Assembly (NCBI GenBank): GCA_019054805.1
Contig: JAHQIY010000020.1
Location: forward strand, 310,001-374,000
Direction: 5' to 3'
Source of the DNA: Brachionus manjavacas
Lineage: Eukaryota; Rotifera; Eurotatoria; Ploima; Brachionidae
Length of the DNA: 64,000 nucleotides
A program made the translations under genes and the position numbers. The notes beneath the pieces were generated by a model. It worked only from the letters and a program-made list of their open reading frames with translations, made no database searches and had not been told where the DNA came from. Positions 23,672 through 34,239 of this stretch are shown here, piece after piece. Positions within the stretch are counted from its first letter, which is position 1. Every line of letters begins with the position of its first letter.

Positions 23672-26156
23672 ACTGTTTATTCTATTTAAACATTCTAAGT
23701 TTAAAAATTTTGTATAATCAATTTTTCATACAATTTATTAATTTAATAAAAAAGATTTAGTTAAGCATCAATATGTGTTGAATATTCAAAATGGAAAAAA
23801 AGAATCAACTTTAACTAAATCTAAATTTTATTTATTTATTTTTTCTGACATGATGAGCCTAATAACAATATCTTCTTTTTGTTTAAATTTAATAAAAAAT
23901 TAATTTTATCCAAAAGGACATGCACCACTTCTAAACTTACATTTTTAGATTGTTTTTTAGACCCCCTAAAAAAACCTCACCAAGAAGTTCGATGTGATTT
24001 TTTTTGAGACTTGACTAACATATATGTTAAAAAAAATTTTCTGAGTTTGATACAAGCTTAAAACTTAATATTTATAAATAGAAATTTTTAGATTAATATT
24101 TTATTTTTAAAAAAATTAACTTCTGAGCAAATAAATAAATAAAATTTAAGGCTTTTGACCAATCTTTGTAAAACCAAATACTAAATTGATAAAATCATCT
24201 TAATTAAATTGTGTCAAAATTTTTAAAAATAAGCTAATTTTTAGTTAAATTTTCTGACCAAAAATCAAAAAAAATTTTTTATGCATTTTAAGTTCACATT
24301 TTATTAAAGAATAAAAAATATTTGACAAAATGGAATGTCCGTTTTTTTATTTTTTATTTTTTATTTTCAATTTAATTTTTCTTCATCTTTATTTCAATGA
24401 ACGCTTTTAAGGTGGTGTAAAAAAAATTAAAGTTAAAAAATTTAGTAAGCTTGATTTTTAGTAATAAAAAAACATTAATGTTTTTGTCAAATATGATGCT
24501 TCTTCTCAAATGAAGAACTAAAATAAATAGCCAAATTTTTGAATCTAGTGTTTCACTAGAATTTATTTTTGCCTTTTTATGTGTCACAGTTTCACATTTA
24601 ATAAACAAATCTAGGTAAGAATTAATTTTATCTCATTCAGAATCATTTTTTGTATTTATAGCACTTAAAACAATTTCTTTAACCTTTAAAAGAAATAGAA
24701 TATTAAAAAAGCTGACACTTAAAAAATTTTTAGGTTGAGTCGCTTTAAAATAAATTTAAGACAAATTGATCTTGAATTTTTTCATTTTTTTATTTAAGCA
24801 ATAATAAACATTTATAACAAAGATAAGTTGTAAAAATAAATAAAATTTTTCTTTTTATTAATTAAAAAAGTCATTTATTACTATAAAAAAATAACGAAAT
24901 GTACAACGATATTTAATTATACTTAACAAATGTCTAAAAAAATTAGACTAAGAAGTTTCATATGTTTAATATTGACAATTTAATTATTTATAAATAACTA
25001 ATAGTTTTACGAATCTGCCTTTAAAGTTTGAAAGCTATTGCATCATTATTTTTTAAATAGTTCTTTGGCGAAAACTTGGTAATGCTAAAATAAGGATTTT
25101 TTTGCTCGAATGAGCCTCCAAATTGATGCGTTTCATTATTATTATTTCTTTAAATAAACGACTTTTAGGTGATGAAAAAAATAAATTAAAAAAGTATAAA
25201 ATAATAAATGGAAATAAATTTGTTACGATTTTCTAAAAAAAATTAAAAAAAGGAATTGTCGAATTGTCTATAGTTTGGTTTACGACCTTAACAATTTATT
25301 CTAATGCTGAGATATAGCCAAGACAAAGCATAATTTAAAAAAAAATTCAAAAATATCAAAATTGCTTGTCTGGTGATTTTTTTCGGTCTTTTAAAATCAT
25401 TTGATATGAATTTTATGGAAAAAAAAAATTTTTAGGGTTGATTAAAAAAAATTTCAAGTTTAATTTCAAATTGCTTAATGGGAAAAATTAATCTTTCACA
25501 TTTTTTTTCAAGCCAAAAATCTTGATTTAAAAATTTGAAATAAATAAAATTTATTATTTTTTAATTTGAATTTTAATTAATTGTTAAACAGTTATTAAAT
25601 GACACACATTACATGTTGATTTTTTTATAAATTTTTACTCACAAATTTAACATTTTCTTATTTACAATCGTCTGCTTTTGCCTATTTTAGGTAAGTAATA
25701 TTTTACTTCTTTTTTTATTGAGTCTAAAATATTTCAAATTTTAATTAAATTTCTTCTTAAAAAAATTTGATAATTAATAGTGATAAATATTTAAAATCTT
25801 TAGCTGAGTCGCAAAAAATGTCTTGACAAAAAAATTAATCATGATTAGAATAATCATTGAATAATAAAAAATTGCGTTTTTTTATACTTTTATAAGAGTT
25901 CTAAAATCTGTCTGCATTAAATTAATAAATAGCAATACAATTTTTTATTCAGCCATTTATTCCAAATAATAAATAATTTAAGCATACTAATTATCGATAT
26001 AAAATTTTATTCCAAAATTATTGTTTTATCGCTGTCAAAAATTTGAATAATTTAATACAGGTATGATTATATATTAAAATAGCTATTGAATGCAAAAAAT
26101 AAACTTGATGCAACATTGTGGTAAAATCAAAAGCGTTTTCGGAATAATATTATAAA
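23672..26156. other. AT-rich spacer between DnaJ genes
   Basis: No intact gene was found. The 78-codon minus-strand frame at 24372-24608 is A/T-driven. A possible DnaJ C-terminal relic is listed separately near 25165. Confidence 0.4.
25165..25290 (+). pseudogene. Possible relic of a fourth DNAJB6-like C-terminus
   Basis: The plus strand reads KYKIINGNKFVTIF then stop. About 40 bp on it reads GIVEL. These two words match the C-terminal segment of the neighbouring genes ([11 protein letters not shown] and IVENGVE at 23214-23671; [12 protein letters not shown] at 26157-26858). The gap between them falls where the first gene has its third intron. The similarity is short, so chance cannot be excluded. 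Confidence 0.3.
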
Positions 26157-26858
26157 ATGAGTGAAGAAAATTATTATAATATTCTAGAAATATCTGGCAA
26201 TGCCAACCAAGACGAAATCCGAAAGGCTTATCGAAGACTGGCGCTAAAATGGCATCCGGATAAAAATCCAGAAAATAAAGAATTGGCGGAAAAAAAGTTC
26301 AAAAAAATAACCGAGGCTTATGAAGTATTATCGGATCCAAACAAAAAAGATATTTATGACCGATATGGTAAAGTGGGCCAGGGTGACATGAATGCAGCAC
26401 AAAGAAATGCGTTCGAAAATAACTTTGGTGGAATATCAATCAGAGTCTTTAATTTCAGAGATCCGGATGAGGTCTTCAGAGATTTTTTCAAAAACACGGA
26501 TATTTTCGATGACTTAAAAAATGATAGGACCAGATCACCGTGGAATTTTCAGAGCTCACTTTTTACTCACGACCCATTTAATTTTCATGATGAATTTATT
26601 TCCATACCACCACTTAGTTCGGCCTCCAAGTCAACTACTGTTAAAATAATAAATGGAAAAAAATTTGAAACTATCCGAATCCGTGAAGGGGAAACCGAGA
26701 CAGTAATTCAAAAAGAGAATGGTAAAATAAAGTCGAAAACTGTAAATGGAAAAGAGGAGGTTTTTCACAAAAGTGTTGAACATAATTCGGAAACAAAGAA
26801 TAAAAAGAATCACTCGAATTTAATTAATGGTGTTAAAAAGCTATTCAAATTAAAATAA
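26157..26858 (+). CDS. DNAJB6-type co-chaperone, intronless
   Basis: An uninterrupted 233-residue frame. The J domain covers residues 4-70 with HPD at 33-35 and the helix II run [21 protein letters not shown] Phe/Asp-rich middle follows ([23 protein letters not shown]), then the DNAJB6-class C-terminal motif [20 protein letters not shown] with KTVNG. A Lys-rich tail ([14 protein letters not shown]) is unlike the other two copies and could direct nuclear import or membrane contact. It lacks all three introns of the gene at 22215. It lies tail-to-tail with the copy at 28627-29289, and the shared [17 protein letters not shown] shows these two are closest relatives. Confidence 0.85.
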   Translation: MSEENYYNILEISGNANQDEIRKAYRRLALKWHPDKNPENKELAEKKFKKITEAYEVLSDPNKKDIYDRYGKVGQGDMNAAQRNAFENNFGGISIRVFNFRDPDEVFRDFFKNTDIFDDLKNDRTRSPWNFQSSLFTHDPFNFHDEFISIPPLSSASKSTTVKIINGKKFETIRIREGETETVIQKENGKIKSKTVNGKEEVFHKSVEHNSETKNKKNHSNLINGVKKLFKLK

Positions 26859-27034
26859 ATTTTATTTTTTTTTTAATTAATTAATTAAATAATTGTGTTT
26901 ATAGATTATAAATAAAACAATAGATGACAATTTTTATGGGAAATAAAAAAAATTTCCCAAATTAGATAATAATAAATTTTTTTTCGTACTTTTATTAATT
27001 TATTAAATTTATTTAATTTTTATTATGCTTCAAA

Positions 27035-27475
27035 GGGTCCAAAGTAGCAATCCATTTTTTTTAAAATAAGATACCAGCAGTATTGAAGGGGTCCAAAGAA
27101 TTGAAACTAAATATCACCTTTCTCGAGAAGAGGAGATTAATAGGTGATTTAGTTGAGAAATTTAAAAAAGTGAAAAATCAAGATCAAGTGGAATGGCATT
27201 ATCCTCCAAATAAATTATCTTGTCAGTATGGCACCAGAAGTCTTAAAAATGGATTTTAAATAAAATTAGTTCGAAATTGCAATCAAAGATTAAAATTTTT
27301 TACAAACCGAATTGAAAATTGGAATACTTTACCAAGAGAAGTTGTTGAATATGAAACAATTAATGACTTTAAAAATAAATAAAATTTATTGTACTGGCTA
27401 CGATAGTGCAACTAATCCTTCCATTCCGTTAGAGGATGACTTTCCTTATCAATAGCCTTATTATTATTATTAACC
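27035..27475 (+). mobile_element. LINE 3' fragment with TAT-repeat tail
   Basis: The plus strand reads, over several frames, LKGVQRIETKYH, RRLIGDLVEKFKKVKNQDQV, then NRIENWNTLPREVVEYETIN DFKNK. This matches the last part of Jockey/CR1-like ORF2 proteins, where NWNxLPxEVVxxxxxNxFK is typical. It ends near a TTATTATTATTA tail at 27461-27473. Several frameshifts make it a relic, inserted between two DnaJ genes. Confidence 0.65.
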
Positions 27476-27712
27476 CTAGTTCTCCAGGAATATTAGAATT
27501 TGATTAAAAACTCAATATTAAAGTTTTCATAGGTGAAAAATTTTTTTTGAGCACAAAAATACTTTTTTAAATTTTTGAATTTTGTCGTGTCTTGAATAAA
27601 AAATTAAAAAATATGTGATTTTTTTTACTTAAATGTCATTAAATTTCATTTCGTCAAAATGATTGTTAAAGGTCGGTCAGACATTTTTACTCGATAAACT
27701 AGAGACTATTTA

Positions 27713-27963
27713 CGAGTTTTTACGTAAAAATTGGTAAATTTCGAACATTTTACGTAAATTAGTGTAAAAAAAAAAATGTCCAAAAAATTGAAATAATTTG
27801 GCACTTTTTAAAAAAAATTGAATTTTTTTTATCCTTCAACATTTATTTTCAAAATTATGAATAAAAAAAAATTTACCATAATTTACGTAAATTTTGGTAA
27901 AATGTAATAATTTTAATGGTAAAAAATAGTAAAAAATGGTAAAAAATGGTGAAAAATTTAAAT
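27713..27963. repeat. Solo inverted-repeat fragment of the Tc1/mariner family seen at 31.66 kb
   Basis: About 250 bp nearly identical to the inner part of the left inverted repeat at 31784-32003, including TTTTTACGTAAAAATTGGTA and the run of ATTTTTTACCAT-type words. Outer TIR and transposase are missing. It is either a deletion remnant or the outcome of recombination between repeats. Confidence 0.75.
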
Positions 27964-28230
27964 TCATTGATGCAAAAAATTAAAACTTGACTTTCAGCTG
28001 AAATAATTTTCGACAAAATCTTGCCAAACTAGGGGACTTGAGTCTAAAAACAAAAAAAATTTCCTTCTTTATTATTGAAAGTAAAAATTTTAAAAAATTA
28101 CGAACTATATCTTTTTAAAGAAAAAACCTAAATTTTTTTGCCAAAATAAACTCCTGGAATCCTTCTATCAAAATAAAGAATTAAAATCTTTTTAACATTA
28201 TTTCGTACCTCTGTCAAATACTTTCCAAAC

Positions 28231-28390
28231 TTAATTTTTTTCGGTTTGTCAGAACTAGAAAATCAAACATAAATCGTAAGCTGAAATCAAAAAATTTAAA
28301 TTATACCTGAAAAAATTGAAAGGTACACAAATTTCTTTAAAATTGTGTACCTTTCAAATTTCTAGTTCTGACAAACCGAAAAAAATTAAT
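28231..28390. repeat. 160-bp fold-back repeat with nested hairpin
   Basis: TTAATTTTTTTCGGTTTGTC followed by AGAACTAGAAA at the left is matched by the reverse complement at the right end. In the middle, GAAAGGTACACAA and TTGTGTACCTTTC form a second, inner palindrome. Such nested palindromes suggest a MITE. It lies between two convergent DnaJ genes. Confidence 0.7.
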
Positions 28391-28626
28391 TTATAAAAGA
28401 CTAATAATTTAAAAATAAATTATCTTCAAGAAAAATGGTTACGGTTTGAGGCAACTTATCATGAAAATGAAATTTAAGAAAAAAAATAAAAATCAAGTAA
28501 TTTAATTTTATTTAAAAAATTAAAATTAATAATTTAATATTTAAAGAATTAAAACAAATCAAACTTTATTTTGGAATTAAAATGAAAAAAAATATATATT
28601 TTAAAATCACGGAAAAAATAAATAAT

Positions 28627-29289
28627 TTATTGTTTTAGAGCCTCCAAATTCTGAGGCTGACCGTTTACAGTTTTAGACTTTATTACACCATTTTCTTTTT
28701 TAATTACTGTCTCAACGCCTCCTTCCTGAATTTTTACAGTCTCATATTTTTTGCCATTAATAACTCTTGTTGAACTTGTCGTGGAACTGACACTAGTAGG
28801 CATGTCAAAGTCACTTTCGTCAAAAAAGGAACCAAAGCGTCCAAAAGAAGAAAAACCTCTGTTATTGAAAAAATTATTGCCAAAACCAAAAGGCTGCGCG
28901 CCGATAAAAGGACTTTGACTTTGAAAATTTCCAAAACGGTTGTTAATAAGATCAAAAATGTTTCTGTTCCCAAAAAAATCTCTAAAAACATCATTGGGAT
29001 CTCTGAATCCGCCAAATAAATCAAATTCTTGTCCATAATTACTCTCTGGTGACATTTCTGACAAATCAGGAGTCAATTTACCATACCGATCATAAATATC
29101 CTTTTTCTTCTGATCGGACAAAACCTCATAGGCTTCGGAGATTTTTTTGAATTCATACTCAGCTAGCTCTTTATTCTCCGGGTTCTTGTCCGGATGCCAC
29201 ATTAAAGCAAGCCGTCTATAAGCCTTGCGGATCTCGTCCTGATTGGCATTGCCATTTATTTCCAGAATATCATAATAATTTTCTTCCAT
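28627..29289 (-). CDS. DNAJB6-type co-chaperone, intronless, minus strand
   Basis: A 220-residue uninterrupted frame. The J domain is residues 3-69 with HPD at 32-34. The middle part is a classic Gly/Phe/Asn-rich linker ([20 protein letters not shown] then [20 protein letters not shown]), where DNAJB6 proteins carry their client-binding region. A Ser/Thr-rich stretch ([20 protein letters not shown]) follows, again a DNAJB6 hallmark linked to amyloid suppression. It ends with [15 protein letters not shown]. It shares with the 26157 gene the absence of introns and the word [18 protein letters not shown]. The ATG at 29289 directly precedes the domain. The next gene upstream on the strand is OS9, ending at 29521. 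Confidence 0.85.
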   Translation of the reverse strand: MEENYYDILEINGNANQDEIRKAYRRLALMWHPDKNPENKELAEYEFKKISEAYEVLSDQKKKDIYDRYGKLTPDLSEMSPESNYGQEFDLFGGFRDPNDVFRDFFGNRNIFDLINNRFGNFQSQSPFIGAQPFGFGNNFFNNRGFSSFGRFGSFFDESDFDMPTSVSSTTSSTRVINGKKYETVKIQEGGVETVIKKENGVIKSKTVNGQPQNLEALKQ

Positions 29290-29520
29290 TTTTAAAAAAA
29301 ATAATTCTAAAATGAATCATGAATTTTATACTAGAGATTTCATTTGGATAAGGATTGGTCTTCTAGGCTGTATATTCTTTTTGTCTCATTAAAATTTTTT
29401 TGAATAAAATTAAACCTTTGATTTGCAATAGCATGAAAAAATAAAATTTTTAAAATAAATTTAAAAATTTAAAAATTAAGCAATTTATTTTAAAACTTAA
29501 TGTACAAAACTAAAACAATA

Positions 29521-31059
29521 TCAATAGATAATAAGATTATTCTCGGTTTGTTCGTCTAACCATAAATCTTGCAAATTTTCACTTTGCTCTTGACCAAAGT
29601 TATCTTCACCATAAACTTGGTTATAGTGAGCGTTCATTTTAGAGAACTTTAGCTTATCGTCGCTGCTCTCAAGCAAGTTAGATATCAAAGAATTAAAATT
29701 GTTAGTGCCAAACATAGCGTTCGGATCTAGTTTAATAATCTTTATTTTTATATCATCCTTTGCAAACTTATTTGATTTTGACAATTTTTCTTTCAATTTT
29801 TTCTCCAATTCTTCCACATTTAAATCATCGGTGTCTTTTAGTATCTCAGTTGATTCGGCCAAAATTGGAATTTGACCATCTTGTGCACCTATTTTACCAT
29901 TTTCAAACTCATCCAAAATATTGTCCAATTTTTTTGATATTTTTTCGAACATCTGATCATTTTTGCTCATTTCCGAGTTGGTCTCCTCAATGAGACTATT
30001 TAGGCTGGCAAAATTATTGTCCGATTTGACATCTTGGGTTTTGGATATCAAATTTTGCAGCTTTTTTTCACTAATTTGCAGCTCTTGCTCCAATTCCCTG
30101 TTAATTGTAGTCAGCTCATCAATTTCGGAAGAAATTATGGGCTGCGCATTTTCTTTCCTTGCCAAGTACTTCTCGAATACATGATCACTTACCACTGGGC
30201 TACACTTCAAATCATGACTGATTTGCTTTTTACCAAAATTTGGCACTGAGCATAAAGACTGGCTGCGGACAAAAATTTCGTACACACAAGTCTCTATTTC
30301 GCTGATCATCTCTATTCGATCCAGGCCTCGTTCATCACAAAAAATCTAATAATAAACTAAAATAAATCTCTGCCTAAAACCTGAGTCTAATTTTACCTTC
30401 ACAGTGGTTCTCCTCGGCCTGCCAGTCAATTCGCACAAGCTACCATGCTCAAAGTATTGTTCATGATACAGAATATCAGACCTTGACGGATATTTTTTTG
30501 TCTCATTAGCACTTAGCCAGTCGAAGTCATGACTAAAATTTCCAAGACTAATTTTTTCGCCATGCATACTTCCATTGGGTAGAATGTGGTACTGATTGAT
30601 TAGTTGACCAAAACAGAATTCATATGTCCACCAACCATTGTTTTTGTACAAGCAAACATTTGATTTGGTCAGCTTGGAAATTTGCTCTTGGACTTTGAGA
30701 TCAATCTGTGTGAAGTTAAAGCTTTGTTTGATTTGATTTGGGTGCAAATGCTCCGTTTGGATGGTAGACTTGCTGAATAAAGATAGCAAAGAATTTTCCT
30801 CAATGTTGATCTCGTTGTCTTGGTCGAAATATTCCAATGGTTCAAAGGAACATGTGTATAGTTGACCATTTGCTGATCTGATCGGAATATGGTCTGATTT
30901 TGCCTGAGTGGCAGATAATGGCTGTAGATTTTGATCAATATCGATCTGATAGCGAATATTGTCTAGCTCGTACTTGTTTATTTTGGAGCCTATGAACAGA
31001 TCAGAGGCAAGAGTGTAGCATATTGTATAGCTGATTAAAGTTTGGATGAAAAGAATCAT
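29521..31059 (-). CDS. OS9: OS-9-type ER lectin (MRH domain), ERAD factor
   Basis: Two exons on the minus strand, 31059-30397 and 30345-29521, with a 51-bp GT-AG intron in phase 0. The product is about 495 residues. A signal peptide (MILFIQTLISYTICYTLA) is followed at residues about 135-253 by a mannose-6-phosphate-receptor-homology domain. Visible markers are the WW pair in NGWWTYEFCFGQLINQYH, the QYH glutamine and LTGRPRRTTVK, joined across the intron to IFCDERG. These correspond to glycan-contacting residues of OS-9/Yos9, which reads trimmed mannose on misfolded glycoproteins and hands them to the HRD1-SEL1L ubiquitin ligase in the ER. The C-terminal half is acidic with a predicted coiled coil (residues about 290-330). 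There is no HDEL-type retention signal, as in vertebrate OS-9. ERLEC1 is excluded by the single MRH domain. Confidence 0.88.
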
Positions 31060-31663
31060 TTTTAATTTAAGATGAAATAAATTATTAGGAATTATTTTTT
31101 TTGTTTCAAATTATTTCTTTATAAACATTACTTTTAGCAAAATGGATACGTAGACGAAATTTTAGAATAATAAAATTACTCAAGTTAATTGTTGGGCGAG
31201 ATGTTAATTCACAAATGAAACAAAAAATTGCCAATTGTCAATTAAAAATTTAACGAAAATTTTAAACCAAATTAAATTTTTATTTTAAGTTTTTTTTTTC
31301 AAAATTTTTCAAAACTTAAATTTAAATTAAATTTCTTTTTTCATCTGAATTTATCCTGAATGCTGCATTCTAAAATCGCGATCTATTTAAAACCTTATTA
31401 TATTATCGGCCAGAAAAAATTAAAGGTATAGTTTTTTGTTTATTTTTTTTTTTATTCGACTTCACACTTATTTGCCCTTATTGATTATTCATTTTGTTTA
31501 GCTTTAAGCTGAAATGAAAGCTGAAAATTCAAGCTCTTATACAAGAACACTAATTAATGGATTAATCAAGGAGACCAGAGGAAACGGAGAAAAAATTAGC
31601 AAAAATTCAATCTGTGAGCTAGAAGGAATTTTTACACGTGAAATTGGAAACAGCGAAGAACTA

Positions 31664-33843
31664 CAGAGGTGTTCCGGATTTAGTAATTTACGATAATTTA
31701 CGTAAAAAATAGTAAATTTACCGAATTTTACGTAAAATATTGTAAATTTACGTAAATTTACAAAAGTAAAAAAACGTAAATTTACCAGTTTTTACGTAAA
31801 AATTGGTAAATTTCGAACATTTTACGTAAATTAGTGTAAAAAAAAAATGTCCAAAAAATTGAAATAATTTGGCACTTTTTATCCTTCAACATTTATTTTC
31901 AAAATTATGAATAAAAAAAAATTTACCATAATTTACGTAAATTTTGGTAAAATGTAATAATTTTAATGGTAAAAAATAGTAAAAAATGGTGAAAAATTTA
32001 AATTAATAAAAGGAATATTTATTAACAAAAAATAACTTGATTAAATTGTTATTAAACATATACAATTGAATAGATTAACATTTTATTTTTTGATTTATCC
32101 ATTTTGATTGAATTAGATGCCCTTTAAGAAAATTTAATACAAGCTAATATTTCGAATTAGTACAAAAAAAGATTTTGAAAGAAAAACGTGATACCATTAA
32201 AAAAAGAGCAAACAAGCTAGCTTTAAGTTGTAAGCTTACAAAATATATTCAAGTAAATTTATTTTCGAATAAATTCTAAATCATTTAAAATTAAAAATTT
32301 TAATAGGATTAAACTATTTCAAATTTGGGCTGCTATAGTTCGTCCGAAAATGTTAAAAACATTTTTTTAAAATTCAAAATTAAAATTAGCAGCTCGATTA
32401 TAAGAAAATAAAGGTTTAAACTAGGTTTGTCTTTAATTTAGTTAGTCAAATGTAAATCTTATTGTTTTTATTAGTAAGGATTCAGATACCGACGTCTCCG
32501 GCAGTCCCCATACCTATCTGAATCTCATAAGCTCCAAAGGCTAATCTGGTGCTTAAAACATTATAATTGTGATTTTAAAGAATTTATTTTCGTTGATGAA
32601 ACAACCATTCGGTTATTTGAACCTCCTATGTATCACCTTAGGTACCCATCTGCATATCCAGACGCGTTTCCTTGTACTTCAAAAACAAAATCAAAGCTTA
32701 ATGTTTGGGGAGGTATATCATTTATGGGACCAACAAATTTAGCAGTAATTTATTTTCAAAAATATTACTAAAATTTTAAAAAATTTTATAACAATAGGTA
32801 TTCACATCGAATTTAGATTCGATACTGTATAGAGAAATATTGGCTCAATACTTATTGCCTTTTGGTGCAATAAATTATGATTTTTGGTTTAAATTACATC
32901 AGGATAATGACCCCAAGCATAGATCTAAAATTTGTAGGAATTTTCTAGAGAAAAATAACGTTTATTGGGTAAATTTTTCAAAAATTCAATAATAAATTTA
33001 ATGTCATTTTGAGTTTTTTTTTGCTTTTTTTTTCCAATTCTCAGAATGGTAAAGTTTGTTGTCTAATAAAAATGTTTTAAAAATTTAGGTCAAGTCCCTG
33101 CCAAAATCACCCGATCTAAATCCAATTGTATGTGGAATGAATTAAAAGTTTTTTTAAGAAAACAGAAAATTCAAAATGAAAATGATGCCTTAAAAGCTAT
33201 CAAGGACTTCAAAATTTTGCTAACACCAGAAAAATGTCAAAATTACATTAAACATTTAAAAAAGGTTAAAATTGAAAATATAAAAATAAAATTGTAATTA
33301 ATTTAAAATAAAATCTAGACAATAATTAAAGTAATAGAAAATCAAGGAGGTTGGTCAAACAATTAAAAAGCATTAAAACTATTCAAGATATTTTTTTTTA
33401 TATTTAAAAAATGTAAATAAAAAGTTTTCAATCAAAATGGATAAATCAAAAAATAAAATGTTAATCTATTCAATTGTATATGTTTAATAACAATTTAATC
33501 AAGTTATTTTTTGTTAATAAATATTCCTTTTATTAATTTAAATTTTTCACCATTTTTTACCATTTTTTTACTATTTTTTACCATTAAAATTATTACATTT
33601 TACCAAAATTTACGTAAATTATGGTAAATTTTTTTTTATTCATAATTTTGAAAATAAATGTTGAAGGATAAAAAAAAATCAATTTTTTTTAAAAAGTGCC
33701 AAATTATTTCAATTTTTTGGACATTTTTTTTTTACACTAATTTACGTAAAATGTTCGAAATTTACAATATTTTACGTAAAATTCGGTAAATTTACTATTT
33801 TTTACGTAAATTATCGTAAATTACTAAATCCGGAACACCACTG
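31664..33843. mobile_element. Tc1/mariner-superfamily transposon with very long inverted repeats
   Basis: The ends read CAGAGGTGTTCCGGATTTAG (left) and, reverse-complemented, CAGTGGTGTTCCGGATTTAG (right). The element is flanked by TA at 31662-31663 and 33844-33845, the target duplication of this superfamily. Inverted repeats reach about 449 bp (31664-32112) and 417 bp (33427-33843). They are full of TTTACGTAAA palindromes and repeated ATTTTTTACCAT words, which may be transposase-binding sites. A spliced DDE transposase lies between them on the plus strand. The near-identity of both repeats suggests a fairly young insertion. A solo repeat of the same family is at 27713. Confidence 0.85.
32174..33297 (+). 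pseudogene. Tc1/mariner DDE transposase, spliced, with lost third catalytic residue
   Basis: Readable exons are about 32174-32245 (KRDTIKKRANKLALSCKLTK, possible HTH), about 32474-32744, 32798-32968 and 33089-33297. The introns 32745-32797 and 32969-33088 have GT-AG ends and keep frame. The first catalytic block is FIFVDETTIRLF, followed by LNVWGGISFMG. The second is HQDNDPKHRSK. The third begins KSPDLNPI, but comparison with LNPIELMWNELK at 3726-3860 shows 4 bases missing exactly at the Glu codon. This deletes the catalytic Glu and shifts frame. After the shift WNELKVFLRKQK resumes to a stop at 33295-33297. The copy should be unable to transpose itself. Confidence 0.75.
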
Positions 33844-33845
33844 TA

Positions 33846-34239
33846 AGCAAACTTTGTGATAGAAAAGAAAGAGAAATGTATCGAGAGAGAAAGGGATTAT
33901 AGAAAGATGGAATTGTTGAATCATCAAGATATTGCTCAAACTCAAACTTAGCTGATAAAAAAATAAACAAATACTTGAGCTCTTGACTAAATCGTATTAA
34001 TAATACGATAATACTGATATACTGTTGGGAATTTCTTCGATAAAGGACATTTTTGATTAAAATGAAAAAGTCAATCAAGCAACATTTTTATAAGATATAT
34101 TTTGAAAGAAAATATCAAAATCCATTACTGATTTCGATAATTTTTTTAATAAAGCATAATTGCTTTGATTTAATAATAATGGTTTCGTTTTAAATAAATC
34201 AGAGTAACAAAAAATAAAATAGATACAAGTTCAATAATA
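33846..34239. other. Gene-free spacer
   Basis: The 84-codon minus-strand frame at 33824-34078 overlaps the transposon end and has no recognisable content. Nothing else was seen. Confidence 0.4.

Noticed and set aside
24372-24608. 78-codon minus-strand ORF
   Set aside because: Composition matches surrounding AT-rich DNA; no domain or conservation signal visible.
33824-34078. 84-codon minus-strand ORF
   Set aside because: Overlaps the transposon terminus and has no recognisable content.
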